Source: Bacteroides bouchesdurhonensis
Lineage (GTDB): Bacteria; Bacteroidota; Bacteroidia; Bacteroidales; Bacteroidaceae
Assembly (NCBI RefSeq): GCF_900155865.1
Contig: NZ_LT707006.1
Span: forward strand, 2,458,577-2,522,576
Reading direction: 5' to 3'
Length of the DNA: 64,000 nucleotides
Part shown: piece after piece, positions 27,348 to 36,674 of the stretch
Layout of the letters: the number at the start of each line of letters is the position of its first letter
How positions within the stretch are numbered: position 1 is the stretch's first letter
Program-made: the position numbers and the translations under genes
Notes under the pieces: generated by a model
Database searches by the model: none
What the model was told of the DNA's origin: nothing
The model's input: only the letters and a program-made list of their open reading frames with translations

Positions 27348-28787
27348 ATGAAGATTTTTAAGAATTTCATCGGTCTCGCTGCAATGGCTCTTTGCCTCGG
27401 CTTCGCTTCTTGCAGCAGTGACGACGATGCACCTTCTTATAGCAATGTGGCTGTAAGCAACTCAGAGTTGATGACTATCCTCAAAGCTAAGGGATACCAG
27501 TTTGATGAAAATGGCAAAATGCTCCTTGACGACAAAGTCAACAGCACCACATCTCTCGACCTTTCAGGCACAAAGGTTGATACCGCTGCCTTGAAGGAAC
27601 TTTCTGTTTTTCCTAATTTGAAAGAGTTGAACCTTAGCAGCAACGGCTATGGTCCAGTTTTCCATATCGCTTCACTTCCTTCACAGATTACAGGTCTTGA
27701 CTTGCAAGGCAATGACATCTATGACTTCGATGGCTTGGTAACAGCCAAGGTTGAGAATGACGAGGTGAAAGCTACCATCCTCCATGAGTTTACAAAACTT
27801 TATCTCCCTGCTTCTTGCAAATATAATGTAGAGGACTTGATGCCTTTCTATACCCAGAATGAGGCAGAGAACAAGACTGTTGATATGCAGATGGTAAATG
27901 ATAAGGGTTCTTTGGAGAAGTATAATACTTTGAGAGAAATTCCTGATACTTGCTTTGCAGCTTATTTGAAGATGAACTTTAGTTCGGTTTTCACTTCTGA
28001 CGGAAAGTTGGACATCAGCAAACCTCTCGGTCTTGAAGACAGAGGACGCAATATTTTCTTGCAGTATGACACACAATATGCAGATATTGAAAAAATTGCT
28101 TCTATCGAAGGAATAGAATATTTTGTGAACAATCCTTTTTATGAGTCTTTTTATGTGTACATTGATGTTCAGACAAGTACAGAAGAAACTAAGCAATTTG
28201 AATGTCACAGATTATCTCCAAGACAAAATGTCAAAGGCTTGGTCGTAAAAAAGACAAATTTTATTGGAGGACTAGATTTGAGCGACGCAACTGCTCTTTC
28301 TTCTTTAGGAATCAGTAACAATCCGTCTGTAACATCTTTGGATTTGACAAATACGGCTTTTCTAAATCAGGAAATAAAGGATTTTGATGCAACCATGTCA
28401 AACTTGTTAGATTGCAGAGATTGTAAGAATCTTGAGGAAATAAAAATCAACCTCAATAATAAAAAGGTTACATCTCAAATTATTTTGGCAAACTTGCCTA
28501 AATTAAAGGCTATTAATTTACAAAGTATTGAAGCAATAGGCGATTTGGCTCTTTGTCAATTACCAAACTGTGAAATTATTTATCCAATTAATTTGATTGC
28601 ATATTATCGTAGTTCTAACAACAAATTGTACGATTTTGAATCCAATCCACGCAGAAAGGTTTATTTCACTGTGTCACAAGACGTTTTAGACAAAGAAAGT
28701 ACAAAGAACTTTGTCCAGACCTACTCTGCTCACTTGCAGAATGACAATAGTACATATTCAGAATATAATCCAGTAAACTGGAATTAA
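27348..28787 (+). CDS. Leucine-rich-repeat lipoprotein
   Basis: A 479-residue predicted surface lipoprotein. The signal peptide ends in a lipobox (LGFASC, Cys22) followed by SSDDD, the acidic stretch that often marks surface export in Bacteroidetes. Leucine-rich repeats are visible in two groups: LKELNLSSNGYG and ITGLDLQGNDIYDFDGL near residues 90-125, and LSSLGISNN, VTSLDLTNTAF, LPKLKAINLQSIEAI near 320-410. ATG 27348 was chosen since an earlier in-frame start overlaps the promoter. It begins the lipoprotein/small-protein group that precedes the TonB receptor. It is probably a binding protein; no ligand can be named. Confidence 0.8.
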   Translation: MKIFKNFIGLAAMALCLGFASCSSDDDAPSYSNVAVSNSELMTILKAKGYQFDENGKMLLDDKVNSTTSLDLSGTKVDTAALKELSVFPNLKELNLSSNGYGPVFHIASLPSQITGLDLQGNDIYDFDGLVTAKVENDEVKATILHEFTKLYLPASCKYNVEDLMPFYTQNEAENKTVDMQMVNDKGSLEKYNTLREIPDTCFAAYLKMNFSSVFTSDGKLDISKPLGLEDRGRNIFLQYDTQYADIEKIASIEGIEYFVNNPFYESFYVYIDVQTSTEETKQFECHRLSPRQNVKGLVVKKTNFIGGLDLSDATALSSLGISNNPSVTSLDLTNTAFLNQEIKDFDATMSNLLDCRDCKNLEEIKINLNNKKVTSQIILANLPKLKAINLQSIEAIGDLALCQLPNCEIIYPINLIAYYRSSNNKLYDFESNPRRKVYFTVSQDVLDKESTKNFVQTYSAHLQNDNSTYSEYNPVNWN

Positions 28788-28817
28788 TTTTAATAACAAT
28801 TTAATTTTTTATTTATT

Positions 28818-29288
28818 ATGTTTAAAAAAACACTTTTAATGGCGATTGCCTTCATCAGCATGATGGTTTTCGCAAGTACTGCATCAGCTCAGACAACTAT
28901 CTATGGTTGCTTGGACAAAGTTTACATAAACAAGGACAAGAATCCTGTACATCAGAATGATGTTTCTCCTGCTCTTAACACAACCTTGACTCCTAATGGT
29001 GATGGTTCATACAAGTTGGAGTTGTCAGAGTTCAAAGTTGGCAAAATGCCTGCAAAGTTGAAGGTTGTTGCTAACAAAGTTGTTCTTGATGGTTCTACAG
29101 TTAACGAGTGTGACAATGCTATTATTTTGAGCTTTGGTGCAGGCTTGAAGTTTGACGCAACTATTGAGGGGTCTTATGATGCCTCTACAGGGAAGTTGGA
29201 ATACACTGTAAAAAGTGTAGATGCGTCCTTCCTCGGTGTGGACTTCGATACTGAGGTTCATTTCACAACAGAATGTACAATAAAATAA
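28818..29288 (+). CDS. Exported calycin-like protein
   Basis: A 156-residue protein with a signal peptide (MFKKTLLMAIAFISMMVFASTASA). The mature part is beta-rich, with strands such as GDGSYKLELSEFKVGKMP and KLEYTVKSVDASFLGVDF, resembling the calycin-like domain proteins of Bacteroidetes. It starts 30 bases after the LRR lipoprotein gene and is followed by a hairpin at 29297-29327. Small proteins of this type are often found near haem or iron uptake genes; binding of a small ligand is a guess from the fold. Confidence 0.65.
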   Translation: MFKKTLLMAIAFISMMVFASTASAQTTIYGCLDKVYINKDKNPVHQNDVSPALNTTLTPNGDGSYKLELSEFKVGKMPAKLKVVANKVVLDGSTVNECDNAIILSFGAGLKFDATIEGSYDASTGKLEYTVKSVDASFLGVDFDTEVHFTTECTIK

Positions 29289-29296
29289 ATTAACTT

Positions 29297-29332
29297 AGGT
29301 CTTTCCCTTAAAATATAAGGAAGACCTTTGTT
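29297..29332 (+). terminator. Intercistronic hairpin
   Basis: aggtctttcc (29297-29306) pairs with ggaagacct (29319-29327), followed by ttgttt. It may attenuate transcription between the two small exported-protein genes. Confidence 0.6.
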
Positions 29333-29338
29333 TGTTAC

Positions 29339-29989
29339 ATGATGAAAGCAAACTTCAAGAAAAACATCGCCTTCCTATCTTTGCTTTTTTTCGCTGTTTT
29401 TGCATTTTGTTCTTGTTCTTCTGATGAAGAAATCACTAACTCTGATGCAAATTCTGAACTTGTGAAAGAGGCAACAAACTATCTCAATGGCGAGATTGTA
29501 CTTAGTACAAATGCAACGATGAATGGAGTGAACAAAACCCTTTTACCAGAGGGATGTCCTACAAAGTTTAAGTTTGAGTGGAGTAAGACTGACGCACAAA
29601 CATTCACCATTTCTTTGCTTGACTTCACGGTCGGAAACATGGGAATGATTATCAATTTTAAGTGTGATGTCAAGACCATGGTTCTCAACTCTTGGGAGCA
29701 GAAAGAATATACAGGTGATGGTTGGATAAAGTTTAAGGGTGAAGATGGCTCTGTATGGGGTACAGATACAGATGGCTCTGCATCAAGTGCAAAAGGCAGT
29801 AGCGTGCAAGGCTATTACAATGCCAAAACACACGAAATTCAGTTCATCGTAAACTATAACATGATGAATGTACGTTCAGAATGTTTCTTGCAAACAATAG
29901 ACAAGAATCGCATCAACAATTATGCAGCTGAATTTGAACAGTACGAAAAAGACTTGGCTGCGTATAAAAAGGAGCACGGAATCAAATAA
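29339..29989 (+). CDS. Lipoprotein, DUF4903-like
   Basis: A 216-residue lipoprotein with a lipobox (AFCSC) followed by SSDEE. The body is beta-rich and shares a layout with the preceding protein (FTISLLDFTVGNMGM compares with KLELSEFKVGKMP), so the two may be distant relatives. The C-terminal 30 residues form a charged helix (YAAEFEQYEKDLAAYKKE). ATGATG gives two equivalent starts. It is followed by an imperfect terminator. Assignment to DUF4903 is from memory. Function is unknown, likely ligand binding at the surface. Confidence 0.6.
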   Translation: MMKANFKKNIAFLSLLFFAVFAFCSCSSDEEITNSDANSELVKEATNYLNGEIVLSTNATMNGVNKTLLPEGCPTKFKFEWSKTDAQTFTISLLDFTVGNMGMIINFKCDVKTMVLNSWEQKEYTGDGWIKFKGEDGSVWGTDTDGSASSAKGSSVQGYYNAKTHEIQFIVNYNMMNVRSECFLQTIDKNRINNYAAEFEQYEKDLAAYKKEHGIK

Positions 29990-30009
29990 GAGACTGTAGC
30001 TTATATATA

Positions 30010-30052
30010 AAAGGAAAGAGGGATATGCCCAAACATGTCTCTCTTTCTTTTT
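30010..30052 (+). terminator. Imperfect hairpin terminator after the lipoprotein gene
   Basis: aaaggaaagaggga pairs imperfectly with tctctctttctttt and runs into a T-rich tail. It separates the small exported-protein genes from the receptor operon. Confidence 0.5.
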
Positions 30053-30138
30053 GCAAGTAAAAAATGAAGGGAAGAGAAACAAGCCATAGCGAGGCTGAAA
30101 TCGTGTAAGGATTTGGAAAAAATAGAATGACAATATAA

Positions 30139-32493
30139 ATGAAGACAATTAGAAATGTAATGCTCATCGGCTTACTGCTGATACTCGCCCTCCCTGTCTC
30201 TGCACAGCGAAAGGTGAAGTTCGATATCTTCGACAAAGCCACTGAGCAACCAATCATCGGTGCAGTCATCACCTACGCCGACAATGAGAAATTGAAATCG
30301 CCACAGCGTGTTGTTACCAACATGGATGGTGAGGCTACCATCTCGGTGCCTCAGAGTGACAAGTGTTATTACCAGGTGGTATCCGTGGGCTATAACCCTC
30401 TGAAGGGAACCATCGGAAGCGACAGCTCCCTCAAGCTCTTCATGACCGAGGACGTGATGAAGGTGAACGAGGTGGTGGTTACAGGTTCCCGCACCGCCCG
30501 ACCTATCAAGCTCTCGCCAGTGAGCACGCAGGTGATCGGCGGTAAGGAACTGGTAGATGCAGGCTATGCCGACCTCACCAAGGCACTGCAACAGGAAACA
30601 CCGGGTATGAATATCCAGAAGGTGGGATTCGGCAACGAAATCTCCATGCAGGGCTTGGATGCCCGCCACGTGCTTTTCCTGCAGGATGGCGAGCGACTGA
30701 CGGGCGACATGGCGGGTAACCTCGACTATGAGCGTTTTAACCTCCATGCCATCGACCGCATCGAAATCGTGAAGGGTGCCAGCAGTACCCTCTATGGAAG
30801 CCGTGCATCGGGTGCCGTCATCAACCTCATCACCAAGAAAACCACCAAGCCTATCGACATTCAGGCTGGTGTACGCTGGGGACAGATGAACGAGACCAAC
30901 TACAAGAATCCTGAGAAAAAGGATTTCTTGTATATGTTTGAGAAGAACGCCGACCGCCCGAACCTGCAGAGCTGGGTATCGGCAGGATTCAATGCAGGCA
31001 AGGTGACCTCGCAGACCGACGTGTGGTATTCTTCGAGCGATGCCTTCTACATGTATCAGGCGGAGAACGACAAGAAGGTCTATACCCAAGAGGCGAACCC
31101 TTGGCTCGACCACGACGTGACCATTACCAGCGTGGCTTCCCGTCCGCCAATGAGCATCGAGGGTACAGAGCATATCTCGGTATCGCAGAAGGTTTTCTAC
31201 GACCCTTTCAAGAACCTGGAGATTCTTGCCTACGGTAGTGCGTTCTATATGAACACCTACGACCTCATTCAGGACATGACCTTCAGTCAGGCGCGTGACT
31301 GGACAGCTGGTACTAAGATTAAATATACATTTAAGGATTGGTTCAAGATTACCGCCTCCCTTCATGGCGACTTCTACGACCGCTTCAAGCGACACGAGCG
31401 TATCGACGAGCGTACCAAAGTGTATAAGAGCCGTATCTTCCAGCCTCGCCTCTCCATCACCTCGCAGAAGTTCGAGGGCCACGACCTCATCCTCGGTATC
31501 GAGCACCTGAGCGATGACCTGACGAGCGACCGGTTCAACGGCGATGCCTCCCACATCATGCGCACCCGTTCGCTGAAGGAAACGGAGGCTTTCCTGCAGG
31601 ACGAGTGGACGATGAACGACCACTGGATGGTATCGGCAGGTGTGAGAACCAACTTCAGCCGTGCCTTCGGACTGATGGCGATGCCTAAGATTGCCTTCAA
31701 GTGGAGTCCGTCGGATCACTGGGCATGGAGAGCCAACTACTCGATGGGCTACCGTTCGCCAAGCATCAAGGAGCTGTTCTTCAACTGGGACCACCTCGGC
31801 ATGTTCATGATTAAGGGTAACGAGGACCTGAAGCCTGAGAAGAACAACTACGTGAGCCTGGGCACAGAGTACTCGAACGATAACTTCTTCATCTCGGGCA
31901 ATGTGTATGGCAACTTCTTCCGCAAGAAGATAGAGGGCGTATGGCGCATCTACGACATGCAGTATAACTTTGAATACACCAACCTCGCCAAGCAGAACCT
32001 CATCGGACTGGAAGCCATCATGCGCTGGCACTTCCTCAACCACTTCACGATGAATGCCACCTACAGCTACGTGAACGTGAGCAAGACGGATGGCATCCAG
32101 GTGAACACCACTTCGCCTCATGCTGCTACGGCGAGCCTCGACTATAAGTACAACAAGAAGAACTACCGACTGGGTGCCACCTTCTCGGCAAGCTACATGG
32201 GTGAGAAGAAATTTGATGTGCAGGACCGACTCTATGTAAACGGTGAGAGCCACGATGCCTACTTCCGCTGCCAGTTGCCACAGTATGTATTGTGCAACCT
32301 GTCGGTGATTCAGACCTTCTATAATAAGGTGAAGGTGACGGTGGGTGTGGATAACATCTTTAATTACGTACCAAAGACCTTAGGTTCGGGCATCACCATG
32401 TTTAACGTGCCAGCCACGGCAGGAGCCAAGGCGCATGTGCAGGTGGAAGTGTTGGTAGATGAATTGGTAAAAGCATTTAGAAAGAAGAAATAA
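30139..32493 (+). CDS. TonB-dependent receptor, HmuR-like
   Basis: A 784-residue outer-membrane receptor. Order of parts: signal peptide (MKTIRNVMLIGLLLILALPV), carboxypeptidase-regulatory-like domain (about 24-108; EQPIIGAVITYAD), TonB box/plug (VNEVVVTGSRTARPIKL to about 230; EIVKGASSTLYGSRASGAVINLI), then the beta-barrel (GYRSPSIKELFFNW; LKPEKNNYVSLGTEY). The C-terminus runs past the last strand into a basic tail (AFRKKK), which is unusual. The hmuY-like gene starts inside its stop codon (TAATG). The pairing with HmuY suggests import of haem or a haem-like ligand, energised by TonB. Confidence 0.88.
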   Translation: MKTIRNVMLIGLLLILALPVSAQRKVKFDIFDKATEQPIIGAVITYADNEKLKSPQRVVTNMDGEATISVPQSDKCYYQVVSVGYNPLKGTIGSDSSLKLFMTEDVMKVNEVVVTGSRTARPIKLSPVSTQVIGGKELVDAGYADLTKALQQETPGMNIQKVGFGNEISMQGLDARHVLFLQDGERLTGDMAGNLDYERFNLHAIDRIEIVKGASSTLYGSRASGAVINLITKKTTKPIDIQAGVRWGQMNETNYKNPEKKDFLYMFEKNADRPNLQSWVSAGFNAGKVTSQTDVWYSSSDAFYMYQAENDKKVYTQEANPWLDHDVTITSVASRPPMSIEGTEHISVSQKVFYDPFKNLEILAYGSAFYMNTYDLIQDMTFSQARDWTAGTKIKYTFKDWFKITASLHGDFYDRFKRHERIDERTKVYKSRIFQPRLSITSQKFEGHDLILGIEHLSDDLTSDRFNGDASHIMRTRSLKETEAFLQDEWTMNDHWMVSAGVRTNFSRAFGLMAMPKIAFKWSPSDHWAWRANYSMGYRSPSIKELFFNWDHLGMFMIKGNEDLKPEKNNYVSLGTEYSNDNFFISGNVYGNFFRKKIEGVWRIYDMQYNFEYTNLAKQNLIGLEAIMRWHFLNHFTMNATYSYVNVSKTDGIQVNTTSPHAATASLDYKYNKKNYRLGATFSASYMGEKKFDVQDRLYVNGESHDAYFRCQLPQYVLCNLSVIQTFYNKVKVTVGVDNIFNYVPKTLGSGITMFNVPATAGAKAHVQVEVLVDELVKAFRKKK

Positions 32494-33440
32494 TGAAGAA
32501 AGCATTACTATATATAATAGGTGTGGCAGCCGCAATGACGAGCTGCGTATCTTATGAGGCTGAGGACTTCACAGGTCATACCTTGCCCCGAAAAACAGGT
32601 TATAGCACGGGTGTTACCAACGACTGGCTCTATTTTGACCTGAAGACGGGACATCGCTATAATGTGCTGAATCCTAACCAGAGTGTCATCGCCTTTATAG
32701 ACGGCAAACCGATAGAGGAATATTTCCATTATAAAGGTACGGCCAAACTCGTAAAGTATTGGAGCGAGGGCGTACAGAAGAACATCTTCGAGGATGCAGA
32801 GCGTGATGCAAACGGCGATACCATCTTCACCAAGAATCAAGCTACAGGCAAGTTAACCTATAAGACGGTGAAGAGACAAGCCAACAGCATCTTAGTGATG
32901 GAGAACAAGGAGGATGACCCAAAGACCATGGCTTATCCTGCCACGGAATGGGACCTTGCCTTTGATGGTTACCAGCTTCGCACCAACAGTGGAACGAGCG
33001 GCATAGGCAAGGGCGGTGCTGCCGACCTGGGCTATGGCGAATATGACAAGTGGACGAGCAAGGCGCAGGTGGATGCTTATCTGGCAGAACACAATATGAC
33101 CTTCGCCGTGGATGATTCAGCAAGCGTCTATGTCACCATGTCGCGGGAAGACTGGAACAAGTATTGCATCGCCAACAAACTGGATATGAACAAGAACCCT
33201 TGGTTCGACCCGAACAACGGACCAGCCAAGCAGTTGGTAAGCGGCAATCCGGTGCTCGAAAAGGCAATGACCTTCTCTGGTCCACCTCCAGTATATACTC
33301 CTTCTTTCCATACCTACGTAATCCGTTCGTGGGATGGCGAGAGATATTACAAGCTCCAGATTATCTCTTGGTATGATGCCAATGTGCAGATAGGTGATGA
33401 AGGAGGAAGAATCAGTTATTACTTAGATGAATTAAAGTAA
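32493..33440 (+). CDS. HmuY family lipoprotein (haem-binding)
   Basis: A 315-residue lipoprotein with a lipobox at Cys18 (AMTSC). The body matches the HmuY family: YFDLKTGH, the WDLAFDGYQLRTNSGTSGIGKGGA block, and the C-terminal YKLQIISWYD. In Porphyromonas, HmuY captures haem at the surface and passes it to HmuR. Here the gene overlaps the receptor stop by one base and is followed 12 bases later by two membrane protein genes. Whether the haem-ligating residues are kept cannot be judged without alignment. Confidence 0.85.
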   Translation: MKKALLYIIGVAAAMTSCVSYEAEDFTGHTLPRKTGYSTGVTNDWLYFDLKTGHRYNVLNPNQSVIAFIDGKPIEEYFHYKGTAKLVKYWSEGVQKNIFEDAERDANGDTIFTKNQATGKLTYKTVKRQANSILVMENKEDDPKTMAYPATEWDLAFDGYQLRTNSGTSGIGKGGAADLGYGEYDKWTSKAQVDAYLAEHNMTFAVDDSASVYVTMSREDWNKYCIANKLDMNKNPWFDPNNGPAKQLVSGNPVLEKAMTFSGPPPVYTPSFHTYVIRSWDGERYYKLQIISWYDANVQIGDEGGRISYYLDELK

Positions 33441-33452
33441 ACATTAAACATT

Positions 33453-34316
33453 ATGAAACAATTGAATTGGTGGAAATCCATCGCTTCGTTTCTCGTGGTA
33501 CTCTTTACCATGCCGTTGGGACATGCGCTGATGATGATAATGGATAAGACGATGACTCCTGAAGCTGTGCATTACTCAGCCTTCTTCATGGGGTTGGCAG
33601 GTCTTATCATGGTAGTAATCGGTGTCTTCGTAAAGGGAGACACCAAACAAACTCTTTGGGGACTTTTCGGAGGTCTGCTCTTCTGGACCGGTTGGATAGA
33701 ATTCCTGTTCCAGTACTATGCTACCCGCTGGGGTACACAGCCGGAGATGGAGAATGGCGAAGTTGTGACTCGCCCTGAATACCTCATCCTCCCTGCCACC
33801 TTCGGCATGTGGATGATGATGATGGTGCTCTACATCTTCTCAACCAAGAACGGATGCAACTTCATCAACTGGTGGCAGCGTGTTCTCTTCCGTTCCAGCA
33901 AGAATAAGATTGCCGCCCGTCCGATGACACATCATACAAGTATCGTTACTTTCATGGAACTGAACATGATTTTGTGGACAAGCTATCTCCTGTTGATGTT
34001 CTGCTACGACAAGAACTTCCTCGGCGACCATCACCCTGTAACTTCGGTTGTAGCCGCAGCTTGTCTGATAGGTAGTTTCTTCATCTTCCGAAAGCAGTTG
34101 CGTTTGAGCACATGGGGAGCCAATATCCGTATGGCAATTGCCACGGTCATTGTGTTCTGGGTACCTGTGGAAGTGCTTGGTCGCCTTGACTTTTTCAAGG
34201 AGATTTGGATTGAGCCGGAGAAGTATACTACCCAGATGATTTGCATCCTCGTGGCATTCGTTGCATTGCTCGTCTATATCATGTTTGCAACTCACAAGAA
34301 GAAAAGCCATGAGTAA
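33453..34316 (+). CDS. Multi-pass membrane protein of the haem-type operon, paralogue 1
   Basis: A 287-residue integral membrane protein with about seven hydrophobic segments. Conserved parts shared with its neighbour are GVFVKGDTKQTLWGLFGG, FWTGWIEFLFQYYATRWGT, RPEYLILPATFG and AARPMTHHTSIVTFME. The many histidine, tyrosine and tryptophan residues at membrane edges could serve haem or redox chemistry, but no known motif is present. I do not recognise the family. It starts 12 bases after the hmuY-like gene and overlaps the next gene by eight bases. Confidence 0.75.
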   Translation: MKQLNWWKSIASFLVVLFTMPLGHALMMIMDKTMTPEAVHYSAFFMGLAGLIMVVIGVFVKGDTKQTLWGLFGGLLFWTGWIEFLFQYYATRWGTQPEMENGEVVTRPEYLILPATFGMWMMMMVLYIFSTKNGCNFINWWQRVLFRSSKNKIAARPMTHHTSIVTFMELNMILWTSYLLLMFCYDKNFLGDHHPVTSVVAAACLIGSFFIFRKQLRLSTWGANIRMAIATVIVFWVPVEVLGRLDFFKEIWIEPEKYTTQMICILVAFVALLVYIMFATHKKKSHE

Positions 34317-35169
34317 CAAGAAACTATATTGGTGGAAATCCATCGTGTCGATGGGCGTGATATTGGGAAGCATGCCCATGGTTCACTTGGTGGCACGAGT
34401 ATTGAAGGACAACTACGACGGCACGCAACTGTTGGGTGCTGGCATGGCTGTGGGATTCGTGGGCTTGGTGATGGTGGTGGTCGGTGTTTTCGTCAAGGGA
34501 CAGACTCGCCAAACCTTGCTCGGACTTATCGGTGGCATGTTCTACTGGACGGGTTGGGTGGATTTCCTCTTCATGTATTATGCCCATCGTTGGGGCACAC
34601 ATGCTGAGATTGACCCAGTGACAGGAGAAGTGTTGAGCCGCCCTGAATATCTTCTGCTCCCTGCCACCTTTGGCTTGTGGGCAATGGTGATGTTGCTCTA
34701 CATCTTCTGTTCCCGAAATGCCTGCAACTTCCTCAACTGGTGGCAGACGCTCTTCTTGGGGAAGAACAAGCGACTCATCGCCGCTCGCCCGATGACACGC
34801 CACACCAGCATTGTTACCTTCATGGAAATCAACACAATGCTCTGGACTTGCTATCTCCTGCTGATGAACCTCTACGATCCTCAATTGTTTGGTCGTGAGA
34901 GTCCAGTCACCTTCGGTGTAGCCTTCGGTGCCTTGCTTTCCGCCCCATACGTATTTCGCAAGCAACTCCATTTGCCATCATGGGGAGCGAACATCAGAAT
35001 GGGTACGGCTACGGTTATCGTCTTTTGGATTGCAGTAGAGGCTTTCAACCGTACAGGAATTATTGGGAAGTTGATAGATAATCCTTCTGCCTATCCTTGG
35101 CATTGGGTAGTCATGGGGATAGAACTTTGCTTCTTGGCAGGAAAGATTATTAAAGACAACAAAAAATGA
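34309..35169 (+). CDS. Multi-pass membrane protein of the haem-type operon, paralogue 2
   Basis: A 286-residue membrane protein that is clearly paralogous to the preceding one across its whole length: WWKSI near the start, GVFVKGQTRQTLLGLIGG, YWTGWVDFLFMYYAHRWGT, RPEYLLLPATFGLW and AARPMTRHTSIVTFMEINT. ATG 34309 lies inside the end of paralogue 1; an in-frame start at 34261 would only re-read its codons. The two likely form a heteromeric membrane complex or arose by recent tandem duplication. The following PepSY-type gene overlaps its stop (ATGA). Function is unknown. Confidence 0.75.
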   Translation: MSNKKLYWWKSIVSMGVILGSMPMVHLVARVLKDNYDGTQLLGAGMAVGFVGLVMVVVGVFVKGQTRQTLLGLIGGMFYWTGWVDFLFMYYAHRWGTHAEIDPVTGEVLSRPEYLLLPATFGLWAMVMLLYIFCSRNACNFLNWWQTLFLGKNKRLIAARPMTRHTSIVTFMEINTMLWTCYLLLMNLYDPQLFGRESPVTFGVAFGALLSAPYVFRKQLHLPSWGANIRMGTATVIVFWIAVEAFNRTGIIGKLIDNPSAYPWHWVVMGIELCFLAGKIIKDNKK

Positions 35170-36626
35170 AGAAAGGAACTTGGAGGAAACAACATAAATG
35201 GCTCGGTATTGGCATGAGTTTCTTTATGCTCATGTTTTGTTTGTCAGGTATTCTGCTCAATCATCGTTCACTCATCAAAGATGTGAACATAAGCAGGAAG
35301 TATCTGCCAAGCCGTTATGAGTTTCGTAACTGGAACGGAGGTTTATTAAGAGGTACGCTCGACCTTGACAAAGGTTTGGGGGCAGACTCTTTGCCTGTAT
35401 CGGACTCTTGTCATCATCTGTTGCTTTACGGTAATGGTGGCATTTGGCTTACAGATTCCAAGGCTTCATTTTTCAAGGGCTTCAACGAAGATTTGCCTAC
35501 AGGGGCAGACTACCGACAGATTAGAAATGTGATAAAGACCGGTGATGGAAATATCTTTGCAGTATCTCCCTTTGGGCTTTATCGATATGGCGTACATGAA
35601 ACGTGGCATGAGGTGAAAATGCCTTTGGGTGAAGACGAGAAATTGACAGACATTGCTTCACATGGTGATACTCTTGTGATACTTAGTCGCTCCTTTGCCT
35701 ATACCTCACATTCTCCTTATACGACCTTCAAGCGAATCAAACTCCATGCTCCTGAAGATTACGACGGCAAAGTAACCGCATTCCGTACCATTTGGTTGTT
35801 GCATAGCGGAGAGTTATTTGGTTTGGTTGGAAAGTTGATTGTCGATGCCATAGCCTTTATCATTGTGATACTTTGTATTACTGGTGGCATATTTTGGTTG
35901 AGACCGAAAAGGACTGTTTTGCTGCAAACATCGCTTCGTCTCCATGATAAGATAGGAAGATACACCATCATCTTCACCTTTTTGATAGCATTGACTGGTT
36001 GGTGTTTGCGTCCTCCTGTGATGATAGCCTTGGTATTGAGCAAGATTCCTGCCCTTACAGGCACAACGCTCAAAAATGAGAATCCTTGGAATGACAGACT
36101 CCGCATGATACGTTATGACGAAGGATGTCATGACTGGCTTCTTTCTACATCAGAAGGCTTCTATTCCTTGAATCTCGAAAAGGCTACGGTAAAGGCTTTA
36201 AATTCAGCTCCACCTGTCAGCGTAATGGGATTGAACGTATTACAGAAAGATAAAGAAGGCAAGTGGCTCTGTGGGTCTTTTAGTGGTTTGTTCACTTGGG
36301 ATAGGCAACAAGGCACAGCCATCGACTACTTTACAGGTAAGGTTGCGCCAAAGAAAGCAGGTGCTCCATTCGGAAAGAAAGCAATCGCAGGAATGAGCCA
36401 AGATTTTGCCAGTCCTGTCATTGCGGAATATTACGAGGGAACATCTTTTGCCCCACAGCCAGCAAGTATGAACCAACTTCCGATGTCGCTATGGAACGTG
36501 GCGTTAGAGGCGCATAGCGGAAGAATATTCATCGGAAGCCTCGCCACGTACATTTTTATCTTTGTGATGGGCATACTTGCCCTTTGGTGCTTGTGGTCGG
36601 GTTATAGAATTAGATTGAAGAAATAA
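35166..36626 (+). CDS. PepSY-associated transmembrane protein
   Basis: A 486-residue inner-membrane protein with the PepSY-associated layout: an N-terminal helix beginning KQHKWLGIGMSFFMLMFCLS, a large periplasmic part with the YRQIRNVI segment, a pair of central helices (AIAFIIVILCITGGIFWLRP; IIFTFLIALTGWCLRPPVM), a second periplasmic part, and a final helix near the C-terminus (FIFVMGILALWCLW). PepSY-type proteins often go with TonB receptors for iron or haem and may reduce or move the metal at the inner membrane. It is the last gene of the receptor/HmuY operon and is followed by a terminator. Confidence 0.8.
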   Translation: MKKGTWRKQHKWLGIGMSFFMLMFCLSGILLNHRSLIKDVNISRKYLPSRYEFRNWNGGLLRGTLDLDKGLGADSLPVSDSCHHLLLYGNGGIWLTDSKASFFKGFNEDLPTGADYRQIRNVIKTGDGNIFAVSPFGLYRYGVHETWHEVKMPLGEDEKLTDIASHGDTLVILSRSFAYTSHSPYTTFKRIKLHAPEDYDGKVTAFRTIWLLHSGELFGLVGKLIVDAIAFIIVILCITGGIFWLRPKRTVLLQTSLRLHDKIGRYTIIFTFLIALTGWCLRPPVMIALVLSKIPALTGTTLKNENPWNDRLRMIRYDEGCHDWLLSTSEGFYSLNLEKATVKALNSAPPVSVMGLNVLQKDKEGKWLCGSFSGLFTWDRQQGTAIDYFTGKVAPKKAGAPFGKKAIAGMSQDFASPVIAEYYEGTSFAPQPASMNQLPMSLWNVALEAHSGRIFIGSLATYIFIFVMGILALWCLWSGYRIRLKK

Positions 36627-36674
36627 CATACATTGCACAAAAATCCAATTCTCATTAAACAAATGCGAAAACAA

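Noticed and set aside
30172..32253. Very long open frame (693 codons) on the minus strand, antisense to the TonB receptor gene
   Set aside because: It has low-complexity, His/Val/Leu-rich composition and no recognisable domain. The plus strand clearly encodes the receptor, and the open antisense frame follows from its codon bias.
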